The notes beneath the pieces are model-generated. The model had not been told where the DNA came from, did no database searches, and saw only the letters and a list, made by a program, of their open reading frames with translations. A DNA stretch of 64,000 nt from Roseivirga sp. E12 (GTDB lineage Bacteria; Bacteroidota; Bacteroidia; Cytophagales; Cyclobacteriaceae). The number at the start of each line of letters is the position of its first letter. The stretch's first letter is position 1. Location: contig NZ_JAGFMD010000003.1 of NCBI RefSeq assembly GCF_017592825.1, positions 124,001-188,000 of the forward strand, in the 5' to 3' direction. The position numbers and the translations under genes were made by a program. Shown here piece after piece: positions 9,478-19,024 of the stretch.

Positions 9478-11028
9478 ATGAAGAAGCTAAGTATACTTTT
9501 TGCTTGCCTATTTTTTGTGGGCACTAGCGCGATGGCCTTCCAAAACACGGAAGTCGACTACAACGCAGTTTATAAAATCAAAGATGAAGGGTTGAATAAT
9601 AGTCAGGTGATGGATATCGCCTGGAATTTGACCGATCGAATTGGGCCAAGACTTACAGGGTCTTCTGGCCTTAAGAAAGCCTACGATTGGACTTCAGCAG
9701 AAATGAAGGAATGGGGCCTTTCAAATGTTAAGGTTGAAGCATGGGGAGAGTTTGGTCCGGGTTGGGACGTAAAGAAATCGTATCTCGCGATGACTGCTCC
9801 TTACTATCAAGCGATTATCGGCATACCGAAAGCATGGACTCCAGGAACCAATGGTCAAATCCAAGCAGAAGTAGTCTACGTCAACATTCAGAATGAAGCT
9901 GATTTGACAGAGTATAAAGGTAAGCTGGCGGGTAAAGTGGTTATGCTGCCAACTAGCATTGAGGCACGAACAACTTTTGAAGCTGATGCCAAAAGATGGA
10001 CCGATGACGAGCTAGAGGGAATGACGTCCTCTAGAGTCAGCAATGCTAATGGAGACTTTACACAAAGAAGAGTCTCTGAGTTCAGAAGAAGAGCTAACCT
10101 TAGAAATGCGGCTTATCAGTTATTTAAAGATGAGGGCGTAAAAATGGTACTCAATACGCATAGAGGTGGAGGACAAGGAACTTTCTTCACATCTAATGGT
10201 GCCCGAAGAGATCCAAATGCACTTCCTGAAATGGAAATTGCACCGGAACACTATAACAGAATGGTAAGACTAGCCATTAAGGGTGAGCCTGTAATGATTG
10301 AAGCAGATACTAAGACGGAGTTTCATCGCAGTGACTTAAAGGGTTATAATGTAATTGCAGAGATTCCGGGATCAGATCCAAACCTTAAAGATGAGGTGGT
10401 AATGCTTGGTGCTCACATGGACTCTTGGTTTGCTGGTACAGGTGCAACAGATAATGCAGCAGGTTCGGCTACAATGATGGAGGCTATCAGAATTTTGAAA
10501 GAATCTGGTGTACCATTAAAGAGAACAGTTCGTATCGCACTTTGGAGTGGTGAAGAGCAAGGCCTTTACGGTTCTCGAAACTATGTTCAGAACACTTTTA
10601 TGAAAAATGGAGGTCCAAATAAAGCGCATGAGAAGTTTTCCGCTTACTACAATATGGATAATGGAACTGGTGCTATTCGCGGTATTTATTTACAGCAAAA
10701 CGAAGCGGTAAGACCAATTTTCGATAGCTGGTTCTCAGTATTTGAAGATATGGGAGCTAATACCGTAACCATTAGAAATACTGGAGGGACGGACCACCAA
10801 GCATTTGATGGTATTGGACTACCAGGGTTTCAGTTTATCCAAGACCCAATTGACTATGGTACAAGAACACACCATACCAATATGGATTTGTTCGAAAGAC
10901 TTCAAGCCGCGGACCTAAGAAAAAATGCTGTGATCATTGCTACTATGGTAATGCAAACGGCCAATATGGATCAAAAAATGCCAAGGAAGCCAAAGGTTTT
11001 TGATAACAACTTGAATAGGTCTAGATAG
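9478..11028 (+). CDS. Secreted M28 family zinc peptidase with PA domain
   Basis: A 516-residue exported peptidase (signal peptide residues 1-20, ending AMA). Residues about 120-290 form a protease-associated (PA) type insertion; the catalytic M28 core follows with GAHMDSWFAGTGATDNAAG, WSGEEQGLYGSR, YYNMDNGTG and a C-terminal metal His in THHTNMDLFER. Family members are broad aminopeptidases or carboxypeptidases. A -7-like TATATTTA lies at 9453-9460. The ATG at 9478 is preferred because it opens the signal peptide; the ATG 8 bases earlier is out of frame. A clear terminator follows. Confidence 0.93.
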   Translation: MKKLSILFACLFFVGTSAMAFQNTEVDYNAVYKIKDEGLNNSQVMDIAWNLTDRIGPRLTGSSGLKKAYDWTSAEMKEWGLSNVKVEAWGEFGPGWDVKKSYLAMTAPYYQAIIGIPKAWTPGTNGQIQAEVVYVNIQNEADLTEYKGKLAGKVVMLPTSIEARTTFEADAKRWTDDELEGMTSSRVSNANGDFTQRRVSEFRRRANLRNAAYQLFKDEGVKMVLNTHRGGGQGTFFTSNGARRDPNALPEMEIAPEHYNRMVRLAIKGEPVMIEADTKTEFHRSDLKGYNVIAEIPGSDPNLKDEVVMLGAHMDSWFAGTGATDNAAGSATMMEAIRILKESGVPLKRTVRIALWSGEEQGLYGSRNYVQNTFMKNGGPNKAHEKFSAYYNMDNGTGAIRGIYLQQNEAVRPIFDSWFSVFEDMGANTVTIRNTGGTDHQAFDGIGLPGFQFIQDPIDYGTRTHHTNMDLFERLQAADLRKNAVIIATMVMQTANMDQKMPRKPKVFDNNLNRSR

Positions 11029-11048
11029 GCCACCTAGAAGAGAATAGA

Positions 11049-11079
11049 AGCCATTCCGAGTAATCGGGATGGCTTTTTT
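11049..11079 (+). terminator. Intrinsic terminator after the M28 peptidase gene
   Basis: Arms AGCCATTCCG and CGGGATGGCT (one G-T pair) around a 6-base loop, followed by six T. It lies between convergent genes and overlaps the 3' end of yjjX, so it may serve both strands. Confidence 0.85.
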
Positions 11080-11608
11080 AATACAATTCTGAATGTAAAA
11101 ATGGGATAAGCGCCAGTACTACGGCTGGTTCGTAATAGCTTGTTCTATCAATAAGGTCGTTTGTCAAAATGCCGACTGCTCCATTTGCCTGTTTGGAGTT
11201 GCTTCGCTTAAAGACCATGTCATCGGCCACACCGAGTTCAATACCTTGTCGGACTAGCTCTTGTACCTTTGGAGGCAGCTGAAAAGTGGCCGTTCTGGCT
11301 TGCCCCTGTTGGTCTGAAGAAAGGATAGTAACCCAGGCAAAAGCTTCCATTCCCGCTTCGCTATCTTCAATACCACCTTCTATGCCCACCCAGTAATCGG
11401 CTTTTGGAAAATCTATCTTGGCCTGTTTCGTTCTGTTAAGTGCCCCGGTAAAAGTTTCCTTGTCGGACATGGGCTGATCACTAACGCCTGAAGGCACTGA
11501 TACTCCATCAACTGTCAATTTATGATTGGGAAATACCTTATCGAAGGCCTGTTGGGTGCACTTGATTTTTACAGGGTTTTTAGACCCCACAACGACTTTA
11601 ATTTCCAT
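11078..11608 (-). CDS. yjjX: Inosine/xanthosine triphosphatase (YjjX/DUF84 family)
   Basis: A 176-residue protein matching the YjjX/NTPase-THEP family: N-terminal VVVGSKNPVKIKCTQQAF, the VSVPSGVSDQPMSDKET loop, the acidic WVGIEGGIED core and AFAWVTI. The known family hydrolyses non-canonical ITP and XTP and so cleans the nucleotide pool. It overlaps the stop of the upstream TPR gene by 11 bases and is probably cotranscribed with it, though no functional link is evident. Confidence 0.88.
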   Translation of the reverse strand: MEIKVVVGSKNPVKIKCTQQAFDKVFPNHKLTVDGVSVPSGVSDQPMSDKETFTGALNRTKQAKIDFPKADYWVGIEGGIEDSEAGMEAFAWVTILSSDQQGQARTATFQLPPKVQELVRQGIELGVADDMVFKRSNSKQANGAVGILTNDLIDRTSYYEPAVVLALIPFLHSELY

Positions 11609-12770
11609 TGAGGGCAGCTAGCTTGTCGTCCATTTTAAGGCGTTTGTAAAATACGGCAAGAGCCTCCATAACCTTAGCATCACCTTGTTTTAGCTCCCAA
11701 GCCTTCTCCATATATGGCAGTGCTTTTCTGGTCCAGTCATGGCCAATTTCCTCGCTCTCTCTACCTCGAATCTCGTATTCTTCATTGCTCATGAGGTTGA
11801 TTCGTGTGTAAACCCTATTTGCCTGTTCGTTGATCATTACCGCATAGTTATAGTTTGCAGCAAAGTGTCCTGGGGTTTGGTTTAGAAAGCGTTCGTAGTT
11901 AGTGGAGGCCATCTCAAAATAACGTTCCGATCGCTCAGGCTCACCATTGATATATGCGTCCTTAAAAATGATATCGAATAAATCAGCCTGCCTTAATACC
12001 AGTCTGGCATCATTCGGATTTCTTTTAATAGCCGTGTTCAAAACTGATTCGGCAGCGTCCAGTCTGTCAAGTCGAATAAGCGTTCTCACCTCTTCAATAA
12101 CAAAAGGAACATGGTTGGGGTAATCAAATCGGGCATCGCCAACGACCTCTAGTAATTCTTGATCAGAAACCCGAAGGTTCCTTTTTGCGAGAATCAGACC
12201 ATCATAACCGTCTCTGGGTAAATCATCAATATCCTTGACAGCTGTGTAATTATCTATCGCTAATTGGTATTTACCAGCATATAGTGCGCTTACTGCTGCT
12301 GAGATATAGGCTCTAGACTCTGTTGGTTTGGTGATTTTGGCAATTTCGAAAGCCTCGATAGCCCTATCGAAAGCTTGAGCTTGAAAAAGCCTTTGACCTT
12401 CGTTGATACCGTAGGCCCATAGTATCTCTATTTGGTTTTTAGCGAGTACATTGAAGTTGCTCGTTCGTACGGATAAGGAAATGGTCTTATTGTAAGCTTC
12501 GACTATCGTTTTAATGAAGGCATTTTTGTCCTCTTTGAATTGATTCAGGTTACGATCGTTGGAAAGTAGTATTTCGTGATAGATCCTTGCCTTCATAAAC
12601 CAAGCCCCAGGATTATCAACCAATGTGCTTTTGTCGAAGGCTTCATCGATAGATGATTTTGCTTCGATGTAGTTCTTATCATTTAAGAAAGTGGAGGCAA
12701 CAGAAATTAGGTCCTGAGAAATAACCCTCTCAGAAGAAAAGAAAACCAGTATGAATACTACATATTTCAA
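11598..12770 (-). CDS. Secreted TPR-repeat protein
   Basis: A 390-residue protein with a signal peptide (MKYVVFILVFFSSERVISQ) and at least four TPR-like helical repeats, for example around FDRAIEAFEIAKITKPTES and LDAAESVLNTAIKRNPND. The start is TTG at 12770; an in-frame stop 30 bases upstream and the signal peptide leave little choice. TPR proteins of this type act as periplasmic scaffolds; partner unknown. Its 3' end overlaps yjjX. Confidence 0.82.
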   Translation of the reverse strand: MKYVVFILVFFSSERVISQDLISVASTFLNDKNYIEAKSSIDEAFDKSTLVDNPGAWFMKARIYHEILLSNDRNLNQFKEDKNAFIKTIVEAYNKTISLSVRTSNFNVLAKNQIEILWAYGINEGQRLFQAQAFDRAIEAFEIAKITKPTESRAYISAAVSALYAGKYQLAIDNYTAVKDIDDLPRDGYDGLILAKRNLRVSDQELLEVVGDARFDYPNHVPFVIEEVRTLIRLDRLDAAESVLNTAIKRNPNDARLVLRQADLFDIIFKDAYINGEPERSERYFEMASTNYERFLNQTPGHFAANYNYAVMINEQANRVYTRINLMSNEEYEIRGRESEEIGHDWTRKALPYMEKAWELKQGDAKVMEALAVFYKRLKMDDKLAALNGN

Positions 12771-12996
12771 TGATCCAACACAGCGCGCTGAGCAAATTTA
12801 AGGCTTTTGCTACTTATAACTACTAAGTCGAGGATAGAATGACTTTTAAATATACAACAGAAAATCATTCTTTTACATACAATTATCTGTCGATCACAGC
12901 AAATAAATTGTTATGCAAGTAGCAGTATATACATATATTATGAGCGTGGTCGAAGAAACCATTGGTCATCATGCACGAGGGTTGTTACTTTTAAAC

Positions 12997-13028
12997 AAAG
13001 AGGGTGACTGACTAAGTCACCCTCTTTT
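12997..13028 (-). terminator. Terminator-like 13-bp perfect hairpin after the BNR-propeller gene
   Basis: Arms AAAGAGGGTGACT (12997-13009) and AGTCACCCTCTTT (13015-13027) pair perfectly around GACTA. Read on the minus strand, where the large gene ends at 13034, the stem is followed by a GTTT/AAAA mixture rather than a pure T run. The rest of the 12771-13033 gap is AT-rich and holds only a 32-codon ORF (12913-13011) that I do not trust. Confidence 0.75.
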
Positions 13029-13033
13029 GATTA

Positions 13034-16000
13034 TTACTTTTTCCAATTCGGAAGAGCACCTGGCAGCAGTGGCAGGCCTACTTGTCTACCAAGTTTCGCA
13101 TCCATTTGCTCAAACTTAGTGTGTATTGACTTGGCTGCATTTAGTATTGCGGCAAATTCATCCGCAGCGATGCCATAGTTTCTTTCCGAAGTGCCTGTTA
13201 CGTTGGAAGTAGAGCCGAAGATGTCGAAGATAGCACTCTGAGCCCTGTTGGCAGTACTGTATTCCCCATCAATATCCAATCGGTTTGGTGTTCGATCTCC
13301 ATTCAACATTTCCCTTACTGTTCTTAACTCGTCTTCTAGCTGTCGCACTTCCGTGAACATTGTGGCAGATTCCTTGGCAGGCAAACCTTTGGCGGCTGCT
13401 TTATAGCCCTGAATCTTTGTGTTGAGCTGACCCAGTACACCCTGCGTAGCATTGATAGCATTAACAAGCTTGACAGCCTTCTTTTTAAATGCCGCCATAG
13501 TTGCCCAATCGCTGGCAGGAATTGTTCTGTTGTCAAGTTCACTCACCTTAAAGCTCACAGCATCGGTCAAGTCGATGACTTCCCCGGCCACGTTTTTGCT
13601 CATTGAGACGGTGTAGTTGCCTGGCACAACATATACATTCGAAGATGGGAGGCTTTGTGTTTGACTGGCTTGCCTGGTATTAACCTGACCAAAGCTCATA
13701 TAAGTAAGGTCCCACACTACCTCGTTCATTCCTTTACCCATTGGTTTTCTCAACTCACTCACAATATCGCCTGATTGATCTTTGATAGTGAATATTAGAA
13801 ATGACGGCTGTTCGTCTTGCTCTGTCTTGAAGGCTTCTATGGTAGGGTATGGTATAGGCTCTCCGTTTTTAAAAGCTTCTTTTTCCCTTTTCTGGCGTTC
13901 AGCCTTGAGCGTACTTGGACTGTCTTTTAGCCAGTACCTGATGACAGCCCCTGTTTTTGGGTTATTGGCAGTGTAAAACGACTCTCCCTGAAAACCCTTC
14001 TCCCTAGAGCCTAAGCTTCCCAGTGGAGTCCACGTATTAAACATGTGGGATTCTTCTATGGCGAAAATATGGGCGTCTTTTTCAGTCGCCTTTTCGGCTA
14101 GTTCTCTTAACGGGCTATAGTTATCTAGTATATAAAAGCCTCGTCCGAAAGTGGCAAGTGCTAGGTCATTTTCTCTTTCCTGAATGGCCATATCCCTAAC
14201 ATTGATTGTGGGCAATCCGGCTTTCAAAGGTGTCCAACTAGCACCTCCATTTACCGTCACATGTACGCCATACTCAGTGCCCGCAAATAAGATATTCTGA
14301 TTCACATGATCTTGCTCTAGTGCATAGACAGCTCCTTCAGGAAGGTTGGAGCTGATGTTTGTCCATGTGAGTCCTTTGTCGTTACTCACGTAAACATAAG
14401 GGGTGAAATCACCACTCTTATGATTATTGAAAGCGGCATATACTGTATTCGCATTGTGTTTTGAAGCGATTAAGTCGTAGACATAAGTGTTTTCTGGAAC
14501 TCCATCAAATCGATTGATCTGTCTCCAAGAGCTTCCATCATCCTCGCTAATACTAATCTGTCCATCATCGGAACCAACATATAAAAGCCCCTTTTGAACC
14601 CTTGACTCATCAAGCGATACGGCTGCTCCATATCTTGAAGTAGAACCATTTTTTGCGACTGCATCCATCGGCCAAATTTTGCCCATAATCGGAAGTAAGT
14701 TTCTGTCGATATCCTGGTCTAGCTCATCACTAATAACCGTCCAGGAATCACCATGGTCGGTACTTTTGAATAGCTTGTTAGCCGCATAATAAAGCGTCTT
14801 ATGATCATGTGGGCTTACCATGAGAGGAGCATCCCAATTGAAATTATAGGCTTTCTCTCCTTTTCTTGGTCTAGGTATAATCGTCACACCCTCTCCGCTT
14901 TTGCGGTCAAATCGGATCAGACCTCCGTTTTGGTATTGGGCGTATACAATATTGTCATCCACAGGATCAGGAACCGATTCGAAACCGTCACCACCCTGAG
15001 TTACAATCCAATCACTACTTACTATTCCATGTTGGCTTACTGTTTGAGAGGGTCCATGAAGACTATAATTGTCCTGTGTACCACCCATTACATTGTAGAA
15101 AGGTTTGGCATTGTCAACGGAGACTTTATAGAATTGAGTAACTGGAAGATTAGTGAAGAACTTCCAGGTTTGACCTTGGTCGAAAGACTCGTAAACTCCC
15201 CCATCACAACCTTGAAGTAAGTGTTTGTTGTTATTTGGGTCGATCCACATGGCGTGATTGTCCCAATGCTTACTTCGCTCTCCTAGATTGTTAAAGGTTT
15301 TACCGCCATCAACCGTCACTTGAGTAAATGTATTTAGCAAATAGACTCGGTCTACATCGACAGGGTCGGCTACAATTTCCTGATAGTAGTTACCGCTAGA
15401 AGATGTGCCGCTCATCTTTTGCCAAGAAGCAGCACGATTGGTACTCTTATAAAAACCTCCCTGACCAGGCTTCGCTTCAACAACAGCATAAATCACTTCT
15501 GGGTCAACTGGAGAAATCGCCAACCCAATTCTTCCTTTATCTCCACCAGGAAGTCCTTTATTAACTTTTTCCCAATTAGCTCCGGCATCGGTCGATTTGT
15601 AAATACCTGATTCAGGGCCACCGCCTAGGTAAGTCCATTGCCTCCTCCTGCGTTGGTGTGCAGTCGCATAAAGGACATCTGGATTTCTTGGGTCCATGTG
15701 TATTTCGTTAACTCCTGTATGCTCACTGATTTCCAGCACCTTTTCCCAATTTTCTCCACCATCAATGGTTTTGTAAAGACCTCGATCACCACCAGCGCTC
15801 CAAAGAGGACCTGTAGCTGCTACATAAACCACATCTGAATTTCTTGGGTCTACTTTGATCATGCCGATATGTTCGGAGTTGTCGAGGCCCACTTTTTTGA
15901 ATGAGGCTCCACCGTCAATCGACTTGTAAACACCATCACCATATGATACTGAGCGTTGGTTATTGTTTTCTCCAGTACCTACCCAAATCACATTGTGGTT

Positions 16001-16345
16001 ATTCGGGTCCATGGCGAGCGAGCCTATTGAATAGCTACCATAGTTTTCGAAGATTGGTTTAAAGGTGGTTCCAGCGTTGGTTGTTTTCCAGACACCACCA
16101 GCTGCTGCTGCAACATAAAACTCGTTGGAATTATCCGGATTAACAGCAATATCAGCGATTCGACCCGATGTCAATGCTGGCCCAATGCTTCGGAAGGCCA
16201 TGGTACCTAGAGACACTCCTTTGAGAGGGTCTTCGACCTCAGTTTTTTCGGCCTTCTTGCCTTTTCTTCGTTGTGCTTGAGTATCAAGGTTAATGGCAAC
16301 CAATAGGAGTGCTGCCAAAATGAGTGGGGAGATATACTTTTTCAT
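13034..16345 (-). CDS. Secreted BNR/Asp-box (VPS10/sortilin-like) beta-propeller protein
   Basis: A 1103-residue exported protein (signal peptide about residues 1-24). Residues about 45-760 contain many Asp-box/BNR repeats of the form S-x-D-x-G-x-x-W, such as KTIDGGENW, KSTDAGANW, ESFDQGQTW, KSTDHGDSW and ISEDDGSSW, forming one or two large propellers as in sortilin/VPS10 and xyloglucanase-like proteins. A beta-sandwich-like region and a helical C-terminus (about 960-1103) follow. Bacteroidota copies are often labelled glycosyl hydrolases, but no catalytic residues can be assigned here. No obvious T9SS C-terminal domain is visible. It is next to an S9 peptidase on the same strand, with a terminator between them. 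Confidence 0.85.
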   Translation of the reverse strand: MKKYISPLILAALLLVAINLDTQAQRRKGKKAEKTEVEDPLKGVSLGTMAFRSIGPALTSGRIADIAVNPDNSNEFYVAAAAGGVWKTTNAGTTFKPIFENYGSYSIGSLAMDPNNHNVIWVGTGENNNQRSVSYGDGVYKSIDGGASFKKVGLDNSEHIGMIKVDPRNSDVVYVAATGPLWSAGGDRGLYKTIDGGENWEKVLEISEHTGVNEIHMDPRNPDVLYATAHQRRRRQWTYLGGGPESGIYKSTDAGANWEKVNKGLPGGDKGRIGLAISPVDPEVIYAVVEAKPGQGGFYKSTNRAASWQKMSGTSSSGNYYQEIVADPVDVDRVYLLNTFTQVTVDGGKTFNNLGERSKHWDNHAMWIDPNNNKHLLQGCDGGVYESFDQGQTWKFFTNLPVTQFYKVSVDNAKPFYNVMGGTQDNYSLHGPSQTVSQHGIVSSDWIVTQGGDGFESVPDPVDDNIVYAQYQNGGLIRFDRKSGEGVTIIPRPRKGEKAYNFNWDAPLMVSPHDHKTLYYAANKLFKSTDHGDSWTVISDELDQDIDRNLLPIMGKIWPMDAVAKNGSTSRYGAAVSLDESRVQKGLLYVGSDDGQISISEDDGSSWRQINRFDGVPENTYVYDLIASKHNANTVYAAFNNHKSGDFTPYVYVSNDKGLTWTNISSNLPEGAVYALEQDHVNQNILFAGTEYGVHVTVNGGASWTPLKAGLPTINVRDMAIQERENDLALATFGRGFYILDNYSPLRELAEKATEKDAHIFAIEESHMFNTWTPLGSLGSREKGFQGESFYTANNPKTGAVIRYWLKDSPSTLKAERQKREKEAFKNGEPIPYPTIEAFKTEQDEQPSFLIFTIKDQSGDIVSELRKPMGKGMNEVVWDLTYMSFGQVNTRQASQTQSLPSSNVYVVPGNYTVSMSKNVAGEVIDLTDAVSFKVSELDNRTIPASDWATMAAFKKKAVKLVNAINATQGVLGQLNTKIQGYKAAAKGLPAKESATMFTEVRQLEDELRTVREMLNGDRTPNRLDIDGEYSTANRAQSAIFDIFGSTSNVTGTSERNYGIAADEFAAILNAAKSIHTKFEQMDAKLGRQVGLPLLPGALPNWKK

Positions 16346-16412
16346 GTTTGTTTGTTTGACTTAGGAATATAAATCAATTGGTTTGAATTTCTTATTAGAC
16401 TTTGATCAAAGG

Positions 16413-16446
16413 GCAAAAAGAAAGGGCCCGCGTTAACGAGCCCTAG
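16413..16446 (-). terminator. Intrinsic terminator after the S9 peptidase gene
   Basis: On the minus strand, an imperfect GC-rich stem (outer arms AGGGC/GCCCT with CGTTAACG in the centre) is followed by TTTCTTTTT. It lies 20-50 bases past the stop at 16467. Confidence 0.8.
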
Positions 16447-16466
16447 CAAAATGATTGTGTTTGTTA

Positions 16467-18932
16467 CTACCTTCCTTTAGAGTTTATACTCGTAGGTTCC
16501 GGTTTTGTTGCGGCATTCTTCACATATTTTTCCAGCCATGTGTCCATTTCCCAAAGCATATGAAGTATAGACTCTTTAGCTCTATATCCATGGCTTTCAT
16601 CGGGAAGCATAACAAGTCGTGCAGTGCCTCCATGCCCTTTTATGGCATTGTAATATCTTTTACTCTGAATCGGGAATGTACCCGAATTGTTGTCAGCCTC
16701 TCCGTGAATGAGTAGTAAAGGTTCGTTAACCTTGTCCGCATGCATAAACGGAGACATATAATTGTACAACTCTGGTGCTTCCCAATAAGTTCGTTGCTCT
16801 CGCTGAAAACCAAAAGGAGTCAATGTTCGGTTATAGGCCCCACTTCTTGCAATACCGGCTGCAAAAAGATCAGAGTGTGCCAGTAGGTTGGCCGTCATAA
16901 AGGCGCCATAAGAATGCCCTCCGACACCTACTCGATTTCTGTCGCCCACACCCAGTGCTGATACAGCGTCAATGGCTGCCTTTGCATTCATAACCAACTG
17001 CTCTCTAAACGTGTCATTCGGCTCATCTTCTCCCTCGCCAATAATCGGGAACTCGGTATTTGCCATAACCGCATAGCCTCTTAGTACCCAAAACAATGGT
17101 GAACCAGAACTTACTCTCGTGAATGAATAAGGGGTGCCTCGTACTTGGGCGGCAGTGGCTTTCGATTTATACTCACGAGGGTATGCCCACATGAGAACGG
17201 GTAAAGGACCATCTTTTTCTTTGTCATAACCCGATGGCGTGTAAAGCACAGCTGTTAAGTCTATACCATCCTCTCTCTGGTATTTGATGATCTCCTTGTT
17301 AACCGCCATCATATCCGGTTGAGGATGAGGAAAGTCGGTTACTTGTTTCATCGTTCCCTTCTTGATGTTTCTCACATAATAGTTAGGAGGCTCATTTTCA
17401 GACTCTCGGAGTGTGATGATCCTATCGCCTTTTGAAGAAAGAATATCGATTGGTCTTTCATAGTATGGCGCTTCGGAACGGAATAGTATTTCCTGCTTTT
17501 TAGACTTTAGGTTGAATTTGCTCAAGAATGGACGATTCCCTTCAGAAGAGCCACCAATGCTATTCATAAACAGGTTGTCCTTGTCGAACATCATGGTATA
17601 TGTTCCGTACTTGGTCTTTTTCATCATTGGTCTACCCGGATCATTATAACTATCCGTGGTACTCCGATCAATGATCACCGTACCTGCTTCTCCAGGTTTT
17701 GACGGGTTTATTAAAGTCCTTTTGTCCAGTCTCTGAGCCCACCAACCTTCATTTAGTAGTGCCCTAGAATCGTCTCCCCAGGTAATTCCTGAGTAACGCA
17801 AACTTGTTGAGGCTAATACTGTAGGAGCAGCGTTGAAAGGGGCATCAGACATGTATACCATATCTCTTTCAGTAATTTCTTTCTTAGGGTCACCACCATC
17901 TTGGGCCTCTGCCCAATAGAGTGTTGCAGGCCTATCTGCTCTCCATGTCATACTTCTGGCTCCTAACCTTGTGGCATCGAATCCCTTTGGCCGTACTTCA
18001 TCAAGGCTGATCTCTGCCATTACTTTTACCAATCGGCCGTTGGTGTCCCAAACCTCATAATTGAACGGAAACCTGGAAGCAGGGACCAAATAAGAAAACG
18101 GCTTCTGGATGGTTTGCGTAAGCATATATTTTCCATCAGGCGATAGGTTGAACCTCTTAATAATACTTGGTTTACCAATCTTGGTGGCGTTGCCATTGAG
18201 ATCTACTTTTCTGAGCTGTACGGTTGTGTAGTACTCGAATAGGTTTTCGTCATGCGAGTTCTTGAGTAAGTCTTGATAAGTTCTCGATGGCGCCTCTGCA
18301 CCTGAAGTTTCCTGCAAAACGGGGCCTTTTGGGGCACTAGGCTTCTTTGGTGCTTCCCCTCTACCATCCACAACGGTACTAACTATAAGCGTTTGATTGT
18401 CAGGCATCCAGTCATAAGCAGAAACATAGGCATTGTTGATCACCGCACCTAAAAGACGCTTTGCGGTTTTGGTTTTTACATCGGCTACCCATAGCTCTAT
18501 ACCCGTGGCTACTGTATGTGTAAATGCTATTTTGCTTTCGTCCATAGACCAACCAACATTACCGAGCTGAGGGTTGCTTGGCATGCCACTAAAGCTAAAT
18601 TCCTCTCCGGAATCCATGTTTTTCAGTTTTAGGCCAGTCATAAATGTTTGACGACTTCGGCCGTTTGTCGCAGGGTTGATTCGAGTCCCACCAATGCGAA
18701 GCTCAGGAGCCGCTACTTCAGCAATGCTTGGGTAACCTGGCCGCTCCATCAAGAGCATCCACTCCCCTTTTGAGTCTATACTTACCGAAGGTGTCGAAGG
18801 GGCATCGATCAGTTTGGCAATTACTTCAGGAGGACGTTGGTACCCTTCCTGCGCTTGCGCTGGGGCCATATATAGCCACATGGCGATAAGACAAATACCG
18901 CAGAGTTTGAAAATATTGTGCTTGAATTTCAT
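16467..18932 (-). CDS. Secreted S9 family peptidase (glutamyl-endopeptidase-like prolyl oligopeptidase)
   Basis: An 821-residue exported serine peptidase (signal peptide residues 1-27, ending APAQAQ). The N-terminal two-thirds is a beta-propeller-like region; the C-terminal third is the alpha/beta hydrolase with nucleophile elbow GVGGHSYGAF, Asp region LIHGEADNNSG and catalytic His in PDESHGYR. This arrangement, with the long KREDGID-like linker to the hydrolase, resembles the S9D group that includes chloroplast glutamyl endopeptidase. It probably degrades peptides in the periplasm. Substrate preference is inferred only. Confidence 0.92.
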   Translation of the reverse strand: MKFKHNIFKLCGICLIAMWLYMAPAQAQEGYQRPPEVIAKLIDAPSTPSVSIDSKGEWMLLMERPGYPSIAEVAAPELRIGGTRINPATNGRSRQTFMTGLKLKNMDSGEEFSFSGMPSNPQLGNVGWSMDESKIAFTHTVATGIELWVADVKTKTAKRLLGAVINNAYVSAYDWMPDNQTLIVSTVVDGRGEAPKKPSAPKGPVLQETSGAEAPSRTYQDLLKNSHDENLFEYYTTVQLRKVDLNGNATKIGKPSIIKRFNLSPDGKYMLTQTIQKPFSYLVPASRFPFNYEVWDTNGRLVKVMAEISLDEVRPKGFDATRLGARSMTWRADRPATLYWAEAQDGGDPKKEITERDMVYMSDAPFNAAPTVLASTSLRYSGITWGDDSRALLNEGWWAQRLDKRTLINPSKPGEAGTVIIDRSTTDSYNDPGRPMMKKTKYGTYTMMFDKDNLFMNSIGGSSEGNRPFLSKFNLKSKKQEILFRSEAPYYERPIDILSSKGDRIITLRESENEPPNYYVRNIKKGTMKQVTDFPHPQPDMMAVNKEIIKYQREDGIDLTAVLYTPSGYDKEKDGPLPVLMWAYPREYKSKATAAQVRGTPYSFTRVSSGSPLFWVLRGYAVMANTEFPIIGEGEDEPNDTFREQLVMNAKAAIDAVSALGVGDRNRVGVGGHSYGAFMTANLLAHSDLFAAGIARSGAYNRTLTPFGFQREQRTYWEAPELYNYMSPFMHADKVNEPLLLIHGEADNNSGTFPIQSKRYYNAIKGHGGTARLVMLPDESHGYRAKESILHMLWEMDTWLEKYVKNAATKPEPTSINSKGR

Positions 18933-19024
18933 AGCGTTGACTTTAATCAGACTATTGAAATTAACGCTGAGTCTCTCAAAATCAAGGACTAATACACTGA
19001 GGCCAAAAAAAGTGGGATGGAAGG

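Noticed and set aside
12913-13011. A 32-codon ORF on the plus strand (MQVAVYTYIMSVVEETIGHH...).
   Set aside because: It is very short, overlaps the hairpin at 12997-13028, has no recognisable start context and no visible homology; treated as chance.
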